Of a stretch of 32,651 nt of DNA, positions 1 to 6,749 are shown in pieces; the first letter of the stretch is position 1; each line of letters starts with the position of its first letter. A program made the position numbers and the translations under genes. The stretch is taken from the NCBI GenBank assembly GCA_030550775.1, contig JAUQOS010000017.1, positions 1 through 32,651 of the forward strand, given 5' to 3'. Source of the stretch: Armatimonadota bacterium (GTDB lineage: Bacteria > Armatimonadota > Fimbriimonadia > Fimbriimonadales > GBS-DC). The notes beneath the pieces are model-generated. The model worked only from the letters and a program-made list of their open reading frames with translations, did no database searches and was not told the DNA's origin.

Positions 1-77
1 TGGTAGCGGCGGGCGGACTCGAACCGCCGACCTACCGGGTATGAGCCGGTCGCTCTCACCAACTGAGCTACGCCGCC
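1..77 (-). tRNA. tRNA-Met (CAT), probably elongator
   Basis: Read on the minus strand this folds as a complete cloverleaf: 7-bp acceptor stem (with a G:U first pair), D arm, anticodon stem ACCGG/CCGGT around the loop CTCATAC with anticodon CAT, T arm with TTCGAGT loop, and an encoded CCA at bases 3-1. The first pair is G:U rather than the C:A mismatch typical of bacterial initiators, so elongator Met is the likeliest. A CAT anticodon could also be the tRNA-Ile2 that TilS modifies, and tilS is encoded in this window, but the body resembles elongator Met more. Confidence 0.93.
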
Positions 78-82
78 ATTAA

Positions 83-169
83 TGGTGCGGGCGGAGGGAC
101 TCGAACCCCCACGGGCGTAAGCCCACTAGAACCTGAATCTAGCGTGTCTACCAATTCCACCACGCCCGC
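83..169 (-). tRNA. tRNA-Leu (CAG)
   Basis: An 87-nt minus-strand cloverleaf with 7-bp acceptor stem GCGGGCG/CGCCCGC, anticodon stem CTAGA/TCTAG and loop TTCAGGT giving anticodon CAG. It has the long variable arm expected of a class II tRNA and an encoded CCA at bases 85-83. Only 5 nt separate it from tRNA-Met downstream, so both are probably processed from one transcript. Confidence 0.95.
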
Positions 170-180
170 AGCGCCCAATT

Positions 181-211
181 AATATACCCCATCCGCAGGG
201 GCATGTGTCAA
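181..211 (-). promoter_or_regulatory. Candidate sigma-70 promoter for the tRNA pair
   Basis: On the minus strand a perfect TTGACA (211-206) is followed by TATATT (186-181), 19 nt apart (18 nt if GTATAT at 187-182 is used). The expected start falls a few bases before the tRNA-Leu 5' end at 169. The spacer is longer than the ideal 17 nt. Confidence 0.5.
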
Positions 212-239
212 GGGGCTGCGCACCAACCAAGCCAAGTAG

Positions 240-265
240 GAAATTCAACTCGGCGGTTGAATTTC
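240..265. promoter_or_regulatory. Perfect 10-bp inverted repeat upstream of ceramidase-like gene
   Basis: GAAATTCAAC and GTTGAATTTC flank a 6-nt centre. The site lies between the tRNA promoter and the ribosome binding site (GGAGGTGA, about 277-284) of the gene starting at 290. It could be a repressor operator or a 5' UTR hairpin. No T-run follows on either strand, so it does not look like a terminator. Confidence 0.5.
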
Positions 266-289
266 TGACACGCACGGAGGTGAAACCCT

Positions 290-1861
290 ATGCGACTGTT
301 AGCAACGGTGCTCGGTTTTGCGCTATCGCTCGTCAGTTGGGCGCAAGGCTTACAAGCAGGGGCTGCCGCCAACAAAATCACGCCCACCAAACAGGTGTTT
401 CTGGCAGGCTACGCCCCCAACCGCCCCAACACAGGTGGCGTGCACGACGACATTTGGGCACGCGCCGTCGTGGTTCAAGTCGGTCAGGAACGCCTAGCCA
501 TAGTTGTGTGCGACCTTCTGGGCTTGCTGCGCGATGATGTGCAAAAAATCCGCCAGCGCGTCAAAAGCGTGCCCCCAGAACGCGTGATGGTATTGTGCAC
601 CCATGTGCATTCTGCCCCCGACACCATTGGGCTGTGGGGCCCCTCACCGACCCAGTCTGGACGCGATGAGGAATATGTGCAGTTCGTGATTGAAACTGCC
701 GCCCGCACCGTAGACGAGGCTGCCAGCCGCCTTCAACCCGCCACGGTTGGATTCGCCAAAACCACCATCGAAGGCGTCGCCTACAACTTCCGCGTGGAGA
801 AAATCCTCGACACCGAAGCGGCTGTGATGCAGTTCCGCAGCAAGGAAGACGGCAAGGTAATCGCCACCCTAACCAACTTCGCCTGCCATCCCGAGGTACT
901 CAACAACGACCAACTCACTGCCGATTTCTGCCATTGGTATTACCAAACCGTGGAGTCCAAGGTCGGAGGCGTGGCGTTGTTTGCCAACGGCGCGCTAGGC
1001 GGGATGATTTCTCCTGCGCCCAACCCTGACCCGAATGTGCCCAAAGGGCGCGACTGGGCACGCGCTGAACGCTACGGCACCATTATTGCCAACCGCGCCT
1101 TAGAAGCCATCGCAAACGCGCGCTTCACCGACGAGGTGCGCTTAGAACACCGCGCGACTACCTACACGGTGCCTCTGGAAAACGAACGCTTCCGCCTCGC
1201 CTTGGCAGCGGGCATTATTCCTCAAGGTCCCTCGTTCGCCAACGGCACCATCACCACCGAGTCACACTTGATTCGGCTGGGGGATGCGGTGATGTTTACG
1301 ATGCCCGGCGAGGTGCTGCCCAACTTGGGGATTCTGCTCAAGCGACGACTTGCCCCCTATGGCGACCCTGTGTTTCTGTTCGGGCTGGCAAATGATGAGT
1401 TGGGCTACATCCTCAGCGACGCCGACTATTACCTAGACTTGTATAGCTACGAGCGAAGCATGTCGGTCGGTCCGGAGATTGGGCCTGCGATGATGCAAGC
1501 CGCGCGCCAGCTGATGGCGCAACTCACGCCGCGCACTGCTGCAGCCGAATCGCCAGTGGAGCAGGAGCTGCGCAAGTATCTGCAGCGGTTTCGCCCTGAG
1601 CGTGCGGGCAACTTCCGCGCGACTTATCGCCTAGTGTTGGAAGGTGCAGGCGAGTTCTACCTGCGTATCGCCGAAGGTAAGGCAACCCTGAGCCGTGAGG
1701 GTAGCCCCGCAGAAGCAGCCGTGACCATCAAAGCCCCCGCGCAGGTGTTTGTGGACATCATCAACGGCAGGCGCGACCCGCTGGACGCCTACAACACAGG
1801 CGAACTGCAAGTGGAGGGCGATCTCGGAGTTGCCCAATACCTGCTATTCGTGTTCGAGTAG
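290..1861 (+). CDS. Secreted neutral/alkaline ceramidase-like hydrolase with C-terminal SCP2-like domain
   Basis: This 523-residue protein starts with a signal peptide (about 1-20). Residues about 25-420 resemble the N-terminal domain of neutral/alkaline non-lysosomal ceramidases. That family is zinc-dependent and cleaves the ceramide amide bond. Visible motifs are HVHSAPD near residue 104 (the family's zinc-binding HTHSAP region), FACHPEV near 200 and NGALGGMISP near 237, which takes the place of the GDVSP-type nucleophile loop with Gly for the usual Asp. From about 430 to the end the sequence resembles a sterol carrier protein 2 domain, with the typical ending 'ELQVEGDLGVAQYLLFVF'. The ATG at 290 follows GGAGGTGA. 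The two-domain order suggests an enzyme with its own lipid-binding module, but the true substrate is unknown. It precedes an MFS gene by 35 nt. Confidence 0.8.
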   Translation: MRLLATVLGFALSLVSWAQGLQAGAAANKITPTKQVFLAGYAPNRPNTGGVHDDIWARAVVVQVGQERLAIVVCDLLGLLRDDVQKIRQRVKSVPPERVMVLCTHVHSAPDTIGLWGPSPTQSGRDEEYVQFVIETAARTVDEAASRLQPATVGFAKTTIEGVAYNFRVEKILDTEAAVMQFRSKEDGKVIATLTNFACHPEVLNNDQLTADFCHWYYQTVESKVGGVALFANGALGGMISPAPNPDPNVPKGRDWARAERYGTIIANRALEAIANARFTDEVRLEHRATTYTVPLENERFRLALAAGIIPQGPSFANGTITTESHLIRLGDAVMFTMPGEVLPNLGILLKRRLAPYGDPVFLFGLANDELGYILSDADYYLDLYSYERSMSVGPEIGPAMMQAARQLMAQLTPRTAAAESPVEQELRKYLQRFRPERAGNFRATYRLVLEGAGEFYLRIAEGKATLSREGSPAEAAVTIKAPAQVFVDIINGRRDPLDAYNTGELQVEGDLGVAQYLLFVFE

Positions 1862-1896
1862 CAGGAACTGCGTCCGTAGAGGGCAAACTTGGGGCT

Positions 1897-3099
1897 ATGG
1901 AACAGCCGCCTACGCGCTTTCCTGTTGGGCGCACGGTGTTGCTCGGCGCGATGTTTATGGGCATGGGCATGACCATGCCCATTTTCAATCACTTTGTGCC
2001 TGTCTTCTTGCGCGAGTGGGGGCTGACTGCCACGCTGATTTCCTTCGTACTCACTTGGGATAACTACCTCAACATGTTTATGCAGCCCCTCGTCGGCCAG
2101 CTTTCGGATAATACGCACACGCGCTTTGGCAGGCGCAAGCCGTGGGTGATGGGGGGCGCGCCGATTGCACTCACTGCATTCCTGTTTGTGCCCCTTGCGC
2201 CCTCTGCCCTCGCGATGATGGTTGCCATCTTCCTCACGAACTTCGGGAACGCGCTTTTCCGCTCGCCGGGCGTTGCGCTCATCGGCGATTTATACCCCCC
2301 AAGCCAACGCAGCATCGCAAACGCCATCATCAATCTGATGCTGGGCGTGGGCGGCGCCGCTGCCTACGCACTGGGCGGTCTCCTGTACGGTTGGTTCGGG
2401 CGCACTGCGCCGTTCGTCTTTGGCAGTAGTGTGATGCTGCTCGCGCTGCTGGTCGCTATCTTCTTTGTGCACGAACCCAAACGCCCCCTTTATGAGCCAG
2501 AGGAGAAAGAAGCGAGCATGCGCGACGCGCTCCGTGCGCTTGTGGCAGCCCATAACCCATCAATGCTATGGATGATGTTGGCGATTCTGAGTTGGTTTAT
2601 GGCGTTCACGGCGTTGGAGGCGTCGCTCTCGCTGATTGGCAAAGAGGTGCTGGGCATCGCCCCCGACGCAATGGGCACCTATGTGGCGTTTATCCCGGGC
2701 GCGTTTATCTTAGCGACGCTGCCAAGTGGCTTGCTGGCAACCTACTTTGGGCGCAAGCCGGTTATCTTGGCGGGCGTGGTGGGGCTCACGGGCTTGCTGG
2801 TATACGGCTACTTCATCCAGTCTGTGCCGATGTTGCTGGGCTTTCTGATTCCTGCAGGGATGCTGTGGGCACTGGTCAATGTGAACTCACTGCCGTTGCT
2901 GTATGATACCGCCCCGCAACTGCGCCCTGGTATCATCACAGGATTGTATTATCTCGCCTCCAACCTCGCAGCGGTGTTGGGACCCCAAGGCTCTGGCGTG
3001 CTGGTAGACCTTGCCGGCGGCAACTTCCGCACAGTGTTTTTGTACGGTGCGTTCTTTATGCTGGTGGCAGCGGTGTGTATAACGCGTGTGCGTGCGTAG
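1897..3099 (+). CDS. MFS transporter, sugar-transporter (SLC45/GPH-like) type
   Basis: A 400-residue, very hydrophobic protein with about 12 predicted membrane segments. The loop after the second segment reads LSDNTHTRFGRRKPWV, the MFS motif A in the form seen in SLC45/sucrose-type and related sugar:cation symporters. A charged cytoplasmic loop (about residues 190-212) divides the two six-helix halves. This suggests proton- or sodium-coupled uptake of a sugar or glycoside, but the substrate cannot be read from sequence. The ATG at 1897 has only a weak upstream purine stretch. It lies between the ceramidase-like gene and an alcohol dehydrogenase on the same strand, and its 3' end contains the candidate promoter region of the latter. 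Confidence 0.82.
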   Translation: MEQPPTRFPVGRTVLLGAMFMGMGMTMPIFNHFVPVFLREWGLTATLISFVLTWDNYLNMFMQPLVGQLSDNTHTRFGRRKPWVMGGAPIALTAFLFVPLAPSALAMMVAIFLTNFGNALFRSPGVALIGDLYPPSQRSIANAIINLMLGVGGAAAYALGGLLYGWFGRTAPFVFGSSVMLLALLVAIFFVHEPKRPLYEPEEKEASMRDALRALVAAHNPSMLWMMLAILSWFMAFTALEASLSLIGKEVLGIAPDAMGTYVAFIPGAFILATLPSGLLATYFGRKPVILAGVVGLTGLLVYGYFIQSVPMLLGFLIPAGMLWALVNVNSLPLLYDTAPQLRPGIITGLYYLASNLAAVLGPQGSGVLVDLAGGNFRTVFLYGAFFMLVAAVCITRVRA

Positions 3100-3103
3100 C
3101 AGG

Positions 3104-3109
3104 TATACT
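3104..3109 (+). promoter_or_regulatory. Candidate -10 box (TATACT) for leaderless alcohol dehydrogenase mRNA
   Basis: TATACT ends 6 nt before a GTG codon at 3116 that begins the recognisable dehydrogenase sequence. Transcription from about 3116 would give a leaderless mRNA. There is no clear -35 box and no Shine-Dalgarno sequence for that GTG. Confidence 0.45.
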
Positions 3110-3115
3110 GCTGTC

Positions 3116-4126
3116 GTGCAAACGCGCGCGTGGCTGCTGCTACCGAATGGCACTTACCGCTGGGAAAGCCTCGAGCTGCCCCCCTTGCAACCGGGCGAAG
3201 CTTTGATTCGCCTGCGTGCCTGTGGCTTGTGCACAGGCGAGATTATGGATTGGTACACGCTGCGCAAAGCCCCCTTCGTGCCGGGGCACGAGCTGGTGGG
3301 CGAGGTGGAGATGCTGGGCGAAGGCGTGAGCCATCTGCGAGTGGGCATGCGCGTGGTGGTGCATCATCACGCACCGTGTTTGCAGTGTGAGCTATGCCAG
3401 CGGGGGGCATTCGTGCACTGCCCTACTTGGCGAAGCACAAAACTCAACCCTGGTGGACTGAGTGAACGGTTTATTGCCCCTGCGCCCATTGTGCGCACCG
3501 ATGTATTACCCATACCCGACGGCGTGTCGGACGAACAAGCGGTGTTTACCGAGCCGTTGGCGTGCGTGGTGAAATCGCTCCGCCGCGCAGGGCTGCGCCC
3601 CGGCGCCACGCTGGCAGTGGTGGGCGCGGGCGTAATGGGGCTTTTGCACCTGATGCTGGGGCGCGCGTGGGGAGCGTCGCGCCTGCTAGCAGTGGACAAG
3701 CTCGCCCATCGGCTGGAAGCCGCCGAACAGCTGGGCGCAACGCCCCTCCTTGCCAACGACGCACCCCGCCTGGCCCGCCACACCGCTGAGATTGTGGTGG
3801 TGGGACCTGGCAGCGAGGAAGCGCTTGCCCTCGCACTGGAACTGGTGGCACCCGATGGCGCGGTTGTGCTGTTTACGCCCGCCCCGCCGGCAGTGCGTGC
3901 GCCCCTCGCATGGCACGACCTTTACTTTCGCGAGGTGCGCCTTGTGCCTAGCTACTCCGCCAGCCATACCGAAATGCGCGACGCGCTCCTCCAGATCGCA
4001 GCAGGCTTGCCCGTGCAGCCGCTCATCACACATCGGCTGCCGTTAGAGCGAGCCCCTGAGGGCTACACCCTACTGCGTCGCGCCCAAGCGCTGAAGGTGG
4101 TGGTTTCTCCCTTGCAACAGCCTTGA
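3116..4126 (+). CDS. Zinc-dependent alcohol/polyol dehydrogenase (MDR family)
   Basis: From the GTG at 3116 this is a 336-residue medium-chain dehydrogenase. An upstream in-frame GTG at 3086 would add ten residues and overlap the MFS gene. The N-terminal GroES-like half has the catalytic zinc Cys in ACGLCTGE, the GHE motif (PGHELVGEV), and the four structural-zinc cysteines in CLQCELCQRGAFVHC. The Rossmann half has the VVGAGVMGL nucleotide-binding loop followed by an acidic residue (AVDK) that suggests NAD rather than NADP. It probably oxidises a secondary alcohol or polyol. Position after a sugar-type transporter suggests carbohydrate metabolism, but substrate assignment is inference. It ends at 4126 with no clear terminator. 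Confidence 0.85.
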   Translation: MQTRAWLLLPNGTYRWESLELPPLQPGEALIRLRACGLCTGEIMDWYTLRKAPFVPGHELVGEVEMLGEGVSHLRVGMRVVVHHHAPCLQCELCQRGAFVHCPTWRSTKLNPGGLSERFIAPAPIVRTDVLPIPDGVSDEQAVFTEPLACVVKSLRRAGLRPGATLAVVGAGVMGLLHLMLGRAWGASRLLAVDKLAHRLEAAEQLGATPLLANDAPRLARHTAEIVVVGPGSEEALALALELVAPDGAVVLFTPAPPAVRAPLAWHDLYFREVRLVPSYSASHTEMRDALLQIAAGLPVQPLITHRLPLERAPEGYTLLRRAQALKVVVSPLQQP

Positions 4127-4189
4127 CAGGGGCACTGTGAGCAGGCTAAACCTGCAACGCAGCCACCATTGGAACCCCCTCCTTGAGAT

Positions 4190-4262
4190 TCACCCTACTT
4201 GTAGGGGGAACCGAGCATGTTTTCGGTTCCCTTCGCGAAGGGGACCTTACGGCGGGGAAAGC
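4190..4262. repeat. Palindromic repeat of the GGTTCCCC/GGGGAACC family (outlying copy)
   Basis: This stretch contains AGGGGGAACC, then CGGTTCCCTTCGCGAAGGGG, then ACCTTACGGCGGGG. These are the same modules, on the opposite strand, as the tandem cluster at 6130-6500. It lies in the 275-nt gap between the alcohol dehydrogenase and the HD-GYP gene. Apart from it, and a possible TACAAT -10 box at 4326-4331 without a good -35, I see nothing in that gap. Confidence 0.7.
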
Positions 4263-4401
4263 CGCGTTGCAAAATCAACAGACCCCGCAGCGCAGCAGGA
4301 AATCGTCGCACAAGACAAGAAACGGTACAATTGCTATCCCTGAACGCAGGAGCAACCACGAGCAGGAGGCTCGGTTCGTTCGGGGCATAGGTGGTGAGGG
4401 C

Positions 4402-5424
4402 ATGCTTTTGCGATCGCCGTATAGCGAGGCTCTTATTTGTGTGGTGGATGATGAGTTGAGTGCATTGGATTTGATGCGCACTATCCTTGCAGAGGCAGGA
4501 TACCAGCGGGTGGTGACGGCGCGAAGCGTCCGCGAGGCTGTGCAAGTCTTGCAAACCGCTCGCCCTGACCTGGTGTTGCTGGACTGGCATTTGAGCGATA
4601 CTGATAGTGGCGAGTTCATCCGTGTCTTGCACACGCTCTACCCCGAAGAAGTGATACCTGTGATCGTGCTTACGGCAGACCCATCTCCCACAGTCAAACA
4701 TGAAGCTTTGCGCGCAGGCGCTTCGGACTTCCTGCATAAGCCCTTTGATATAACGGAAGTGCTGTTGCGGATGCAGAACCTGTTGGAGATTCGGCGACTG
4801 CATATGACGCGCACGCGCGAGCTGGAGTTGGCGCGCTTAGAAACACTGGAGCGGCTGGCGCGTGCGGCGGAGTTCCGCGACGATACCACAGGACACCACA
4901 TTATTCGGGTTGGGCGCCTCAGCGAGCAAATTGGGCGCGTGTTAGGACTAGACGAAGAGCAGCTGTTCCAGCTGCGCCACGCCGCGCCCCTGCACGATGT
5001 GGGCAAAATCGGCATTCCCGACGCAATTTTGCGCAAGCCTGGCGCGCTAACCCGCGACGAATGGCGCCTTATGCAACAGCACACCGAAATCGGCGCGCGA
5101 ATCTTAGAGGGCTGCCCCTATCCTGTGCTGGAAATGGCACGCCAAATCGCGCTCACCCATCACGAACGCTGGGATGGACGCGGCTACCCTCAGGGCTTGC
5201 GCGGCAACGAGATTCCTCTTTGGGGGCGCATCGTGGCTGTTGCCGACGCCTACGACGCGATGACCAGCCCACGCCCATATCGCCCTGCACTCAGTCACGA
5301 ACAAGCCGTCGAAATCATCTACGCTGAACGCGGCTACCACTTTGACCCCGTTGTCGTAGACGCCTTCTTAGACCCTGCTACCTTTAGCCAGCTGAAGGAG
5401 GCATCCGAGCCATCCGTTACTTAG
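4402..5424 (+). CDS. Response regulator with HD-GYP domain (predicted c-di-GMP phosphodiesterase)
   Basis: This 340-residue protein has a receiver domain at about 8-130, with acidic pair D16-D17, phospho-acceptor D61, T91 and K113. A short helical linker leads to an HD-GYP domain (about 145-330) with H198-D199 in LHDVGKIGIPD and the GYP triplet at 261-263 in ERWDGRGYPQGLRG. HD-GYP enzymes hydrolyse cyclic di-GMP to pGpG or GMP, here probably under control of phosphorylation. The ATG at 4402 was chosen because the receiver begins right after it and GAGGG precedes it. The frame is open upstream to 4183, but that part reads through repeat DNA. No cognate histidine kinase lies nearby. The 3' end overlaps the next gene. 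Confidence 0.9.
   Translation: MLLRSPYSEALICVVDDELSALDLMRTILAEAGYQRVVTARSVREAVQVLQTARPDLVLLDWHLSDTDSGEFIRVLHTLYPEEVIPVIVLTADPSPTVKHEALRAGASDFLHKPFDITEVLLRMQNLLEIRRLHMTRTRELELARLETLERLARAAEFRDDTTGHHIIRVGRLSEQIGRVLGLDEEQLFQLRHAAPLHDVGKIGIPDAILRKPGALTRDEWRLMQQHTEIGARILEGCPYPVLEMARQIALTHHERWDGRGYPQGLRGNEIPLWGRIVAVADAYDAMTSPRPYRPALSHEQAVEIIYAERGYHFDPVVVDAFLDPATFSQLKEASEPSVT
5395..5414 (+). promoter_or_regulatory. Shine-Dalgarno and ATC start of YqgF-like gene
   Basis: AAGGAGG at 5395-5401 lies inside the end of the HD-GYP gene, 10 nt before the ATC at 5412. A second ATC at 5403 is too close to the SD to be used. The SD decides the proposed start because no canonical start codon is available. Confidence 0.55.
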
Positions 5425-5816
5425 CGGTAGACCCCGGCAGCCACAAAGTCGGAATCGCCATCGCCGAGTGTGCCGCGGGCGAGTGGCGCGTGCTGTTCCG
5501 CGCGATTGTGCCTGTAGAGCAACTGCGCCCCGTGCTGGAAGAGTGCCTCGCCCGCTATACGCCCCAGCGATGCCTAATCGGGGCAGGTACAGGCAGCAAA
5601 CGCCTGCTGCCCCGACTCCACGCATGGTTCCCCGAAGTGCATTGGCTGCCTGTGCCTGAACGCGAAACCACCCTCCGTGCCCGCGAACTCTACTTCCAGC
5701 ATCATCCGCCGCGCGGCTGGCGCCGCCTGCTGCCCAAAGGTATGCGCATTCCGCCCGAACCCTACGACGACTACGCTGCCCTTGCGCTTATTTACCGCGC
5801 TGCTAAAACCGAATAA
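5412..5816 (+). CDS. YqgF/RuvX-like RNase H-fold protein with apparent ATC start
   Basis: A 134-residue protein whose N-terminus (RYLAVDPGSHKVGIAI) matches the first strand and catalytic Asp of the YqgF/RuvX RNase H-like superfamily (pre-16S rRNA processing and Holliday-junction-resolvase-like proteins). ERETTLRAR near residue 85 and PYDDYAALAL near 120 fit the later conserved motifs. The frame is closed by a TAG at 5385-5387, and no ATG, GTG or TTG occurs before the DPGS motif. The first usable start after the AAGGAGG at 5395-5401 is the ATC at 5412, exactly where family members have Met. The next canonical start, GTG at 5490, would remove the first catalytic strand. It overlaps the HD-GYP gene by 13 nt. 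Exact subfamily is uncertain. Confidence 0.72.
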   Translation: MRYLAVDPGSHKVGIAIAECAAGEWRVLFRAIVPVEQLRPVLEECLARYTPQRCLIGAGTGSKRLLPRLHAWFPEVHWLPVPERETTLRARELYFQHHPPRGWRRLLPKGMRIPPEPYDDYAALALIYRAAKTE

Positions 5817-5836
5817 GAGGGCAAGTTTCTACTACG

Positions 5837-5865
5837 AGATTCCTCGCTCGTGGCTCAGAATGACA
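5837..5865 (+). repeat. Dispersed repeat (AGATTCCTCGCT...AATGACA family)
   Basis: One copy of the short element that also occurs at 6557-6626, 21452-21558 and 25594-25680. The shared core is a stretch like GATTCCTCG followed 8-10 nt later by CGGAATGAC or its variants. Unlike most other copies, this one has no close inverted partner. Confidence 0.6.
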
Positions 5866-6129
5866 ATATGGGTTGCGCTTAGATAAGCCTGTCACCCCAA
5901 GCACATTGACTGACGAAGGCGCGAAGTACTTGCCTCAACAGTCAAAGCCGTTACCTACTTTTCTCGAACTCCCTCCGTTGGGTCTGACAAGGGTACAGAG
6001 TACCACCTCAAACTACCAAAGCTGCCGCCCGATTTTTCCCAAGCCCCCTCCTTGGGGTCTGATAAGGGTACAACGCATAGGTTCAACTCGGCTGTACCAA
6101 CAACCAACTTGGCTCCCTCAGCTCCCTTA

Positions 6130-6500
6130 CCCCCCCTCCGTAAGGTTCCCCCCGCTGCGCGAGGGGAACCGACTCCGGCACGGTTCCCCCCTTCGTAAGG
6201 TTCCCCCCGCTGCGCGAGGGGGAACCGACCCCGACCCGGTTCCCCCTCCGTAAGGTTCCCCCCCGCTGCGCGAGGGGAACCCAGAAAATACTCGGTTCCC
6301 CCTACGGCGTAGGGGGAACCTGAAGGAGGGGGTTCGAGAAAAACTTATCTCTGCCCTCGGCTTGAGGGGCTGCAAGTGGAGAAAATGCGCCCGCGGTGCC
6401 CGAATTTGGGGTAGAACCGTGTACTGGTTCCCCCTACGGCGTAGGAGAAGCCGAGCCGATGGCAGTTCTCCTTGCGAAGTCGGGAGAACCTTACGGAGGG
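6130..6500. repeat. Tandem array of GGTTCCCC/GGGGAACC palindromic units
   Basis: In the 933-nt gene-free stretch from 5817 to 6749. Three near-identical units of about 50-57 bp start at about 6132, 6181 and 6238. Each carries CCGTAAGGTTCCCC, then CCGCTGCGCGAGGGGAACC. A fourth element at 6294-6320 is a perfect 12-bp hairpin (arms GGTTCCCCCTAC and GTAGGGGGAACC, loop GGC). Degenerate units follow at about 6426-6500. The units read as open frames on both strands, but these are GC-skewed repeat translations without domains. It resembles REP/BIME-type intergenic repeats. Confidence 0.8.
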
Positions 6501-6556
6501 GCAGAATTCGAAAATCCACTGCAAGAAGCGCGCGGTGGAACCTAAGCAGTGTACCT

Positions 6557-6626
6557 TTGTCAGGAGCGCAGCGAGGGGTCTCGAGCGCAAGGTTTGTACA
6601 GATCCCTCGCTGCGTTCGGAATGATA
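6557..6626. repeat. Inverted pair of the dispersed CATTCC...GAGGAATC element
   Basis: TTGTCAGGAGCGCAGCGAGG at about 6557-6576 and its approximate reverse complement CCTCGCTGCGTTCGGAATGA at about 6605-6624 can fold on each other. They belong to the same family as copies at 5837, 21452 and 25594. Confidence 0.6.
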
Positions 6627-6735
6627 AGTTTACGGTTGCGAAAAAGACCCTGCCACCTCGAGTGAAGCGAGAACGCTCAAGCGTGCCTTGCCGGAGATTC
6701 CGCCTAAAACGAATAGGCAACAACTGCAATGCGGG

Positions 6736-6741
6736 TATAAT
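6736..6741 (+). promoter_or_regulatory. Consensus -10 box (TATAAT) for isomerase-tilS-sigma cluster
   Basis: A perfect TATAAT ends 8 nt before the ATG at 6750. The predicted transcription start therefore coincides with or nearly touches the start codon, giving a leaderless mRNA. There is no Shine-Dalgarno sequence and no strong -35 box. It is the only promoter-like signal visible before the five-gene cluster. Confidence 0.55.
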
Positions 6742-6749
6742 TGCAACAG

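Noticed and set aside
4263-4401. Possible riboswitch (for example c-di-GMP type) before the HD-GYP gene
   Set aside because: I could not match the conserved core bases or pairing of a known class; only scattered GGAGC and GGAGG stretches are present.
4195-4803. 202-codon minus-strand open frame
   Set aside because: Antisense to the receiver domain and the upstream repeat; no domain or start signal.
4402-5424. HD domain as a stand-alone Cas3'' nuclease
   Set aside because: The receiver domain and the GYP motif identify it as an HD-GYP response regulator, and it is 22 kb from the cas genes.
5873-6253. 126-codon plus-strand open frame after the YqgF-like gene
   Set aside because: Pro-rich translation of repeats without SD or similarity.
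6130-6320. Tandem units as a CRISPR array
   Set aside because: There are only three close units, with short and similar spacers that are part of the repeat, and the unit is a palindromic intergenic type.
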